Assembly: GCA_003062345.1 (NCBI GenBank) | Contig: PQCO01000169.1 | Span: forward strand, 1-23,377 | Reading direction: 5' to 3' | DNA: 23,377 bases | DNA from: Sedimenticola_A endophacoides | Lineage (GTDB): Bacteria; Pseudomonadota; Gammaproteobacteria; Chromatiales; Chromatiaceae | Shown: piece by piece, positions 22,888-23,377 of the stretch | Layout of the letters: each line of letters opens with the position of its first letter | How positions within the stretch are numbered: position 1 is the stretch's first letter | Made by a program: the position numbers and the translations under genes | The notes under the pieces: model-generated | Database searches by the model: none | What the model was told of the DNA's origin: nothing | The model's input: only the letters and a program-made list of their open reading frames with translations

Positions 22888-23377
22888 CTAGCGGTTGGGG
22901 TCGACCAGGACCCGGCCCCGCACCTCGCCGCGCATGATCTGCGCGGCCGCCTCGGGCACCTCCTCCAGCGAGACCACCCGGCACATCTGCTCGTAGGCGC
23001 TCTCGGGCAGCAGTTGCGCCAGCTGTCGCCAGGCCTCGGTGCGTCGGGGCAGGGGGCAGGAGACCGAGTCGACGCCGCGCAGGCTGACGTTGCGCAGGAT
23101 GAAGGGCATGACCGTGGTTTCGAGTCTGAAGTCGGCCGCCAGCCCGCAGGCGGCGACCGCCCCGTTGTAGGCCATCTCGGCCAGTGTCCGGGCCAGGATC
23201 GGACCGCCCACGGTGTCGATGGCGCCTGCCCAGCGCTGGGTCTCCAGGGGCCGGGACGGTTGGTTCATCTCCTCGCGGGTGATGATCTCGGCGGCCCCCA
23301 GGCCGGTGAGGTAGGCGCGGGTCGACTCCCGGCCGGTGACGGCGCTGACCCGGTAGCCGAGCCGGCTGAGCAGGGAG
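22888..23377 (-). CDS. YhdH/AcuI-type quinone oxidoreductase, C-terminal part (5' end outside window)
   Basis: The frame is open from the right edge to the stop at 22888, encoding 162 residues. It starts inside the Rossmann fold (SLLSRLGYRVSAVTGRE), followed by LGAAEIITREE, WAGAIDTVGG and MPFILRNVSLRGVDSVSCP, and ends MRGEVRGRVLVDPNR. These match the YhdH family of medium-chain dehydrogenases, which includes acrylyl-CoA reductase AcuI. An ATG at 23268 lies within the domain and is not the start. The gene is 9 bp upstream of the PqiA-like gene. Confidence 0.9.
   Translation of the reverse strand, partial: SLLSRLGYRVSAVTGRESTRAYLTGLGAAEIITREEMNQPSRPLETQRWAGAIDTVGGPILARTLAEMAYNGAVAACGLAADFRLETTVMPFILRNVSLRGVDSVSCPLPRRTEAWRQLAQLLPESAYEQMCRVVSLEEVPEAAAQIMRGEVRGRVLVDPNR

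Overview
The window carries a complete dissimilatory sulfite reductase (dsr) locus of the sulfur-oxidizing type, in the order dsrA-B-E-F-H-C-M-K-L-J-O-P-N-R-S. This order, the presence of dsrEFH and dsrL, and a DsrC with both C-terminal cysteines match the reverse-Dsr sulfur oxidation system of gammaproteobacteria such as Allochromatium vinosum. The organism is therefore most likely a GC-rich gammaproteobacterial sulfur oxidizer (Chromatiales-like). The sequence alone does not fix the genus or say whether it is phototrophic or chemotrophic.

Layout. Bases 1-203: the 5' end of an IS1380-like transposase and the adjacent element end. 441-616: a tRNA-Arg(ACG) with promoter and terminator. 620-1092: no convincing gene, possibly decayed coding sequence. 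1093-1876: two divergent small genes, a 105-aa hypothetical protein and a 127-aa degenerate receiver-like protein, closed by a bidirectional terminator. 1926-3996, minus strand: four genes transcribed away from dsrA, encoding a 58-aa protein, a 235-aa all-helical protein, a 219-aa Cas6/Cmx6-like RAMP protein with no CRISPR array nearby, and a DsrC-family protein lacking both functional cysteines (RspA-type). 3997-4559: an AT-rich, repeat-rich divergent control region with an attenuator-like fold in the dsrA leader. 4560-18747: the dsr genes, with a strong intrinsic terminator after dsrP and a highly structured 231-bp gap before dsrR. 18852-23377, minus strand: a lipoprotein MsrB, an RbgA/YlqF GTPase, a metallo-beta-lactamase-fold hydrolase, an HDOD protein broken by a one-base frameshift, a PqiA-like membrane protein and a truncated YhdH/AcuI-type oxidoreductase.

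How the parts work together. In the established model, DsrEFH passes sulfane sulfur to DsrC. The membrane complex DsrMKJOP oxidizes or releases DsrC persulfide/trisulfide species, DsrAB with siroheme oxidizes the sulfur to sulfite, and DsrL connects DsrAB to NAD(P). DsrN is predicted to amidate siroheme, and DsrR and DsrS support post-transcriptional accumulation or maturation of Dsr proteins. The most unusual part is the divergent cluster, which pairs a CRISPR-type RNA endonuclease fold with a cysteine-less DsrC paralogue. The dsr transcript also carries long perfect hairpins between cistrons (dsrA/dsrB and dsrC/dsrM). A dedicated RNA-processing system for dsr mRNA is a testable idea but is inference only.
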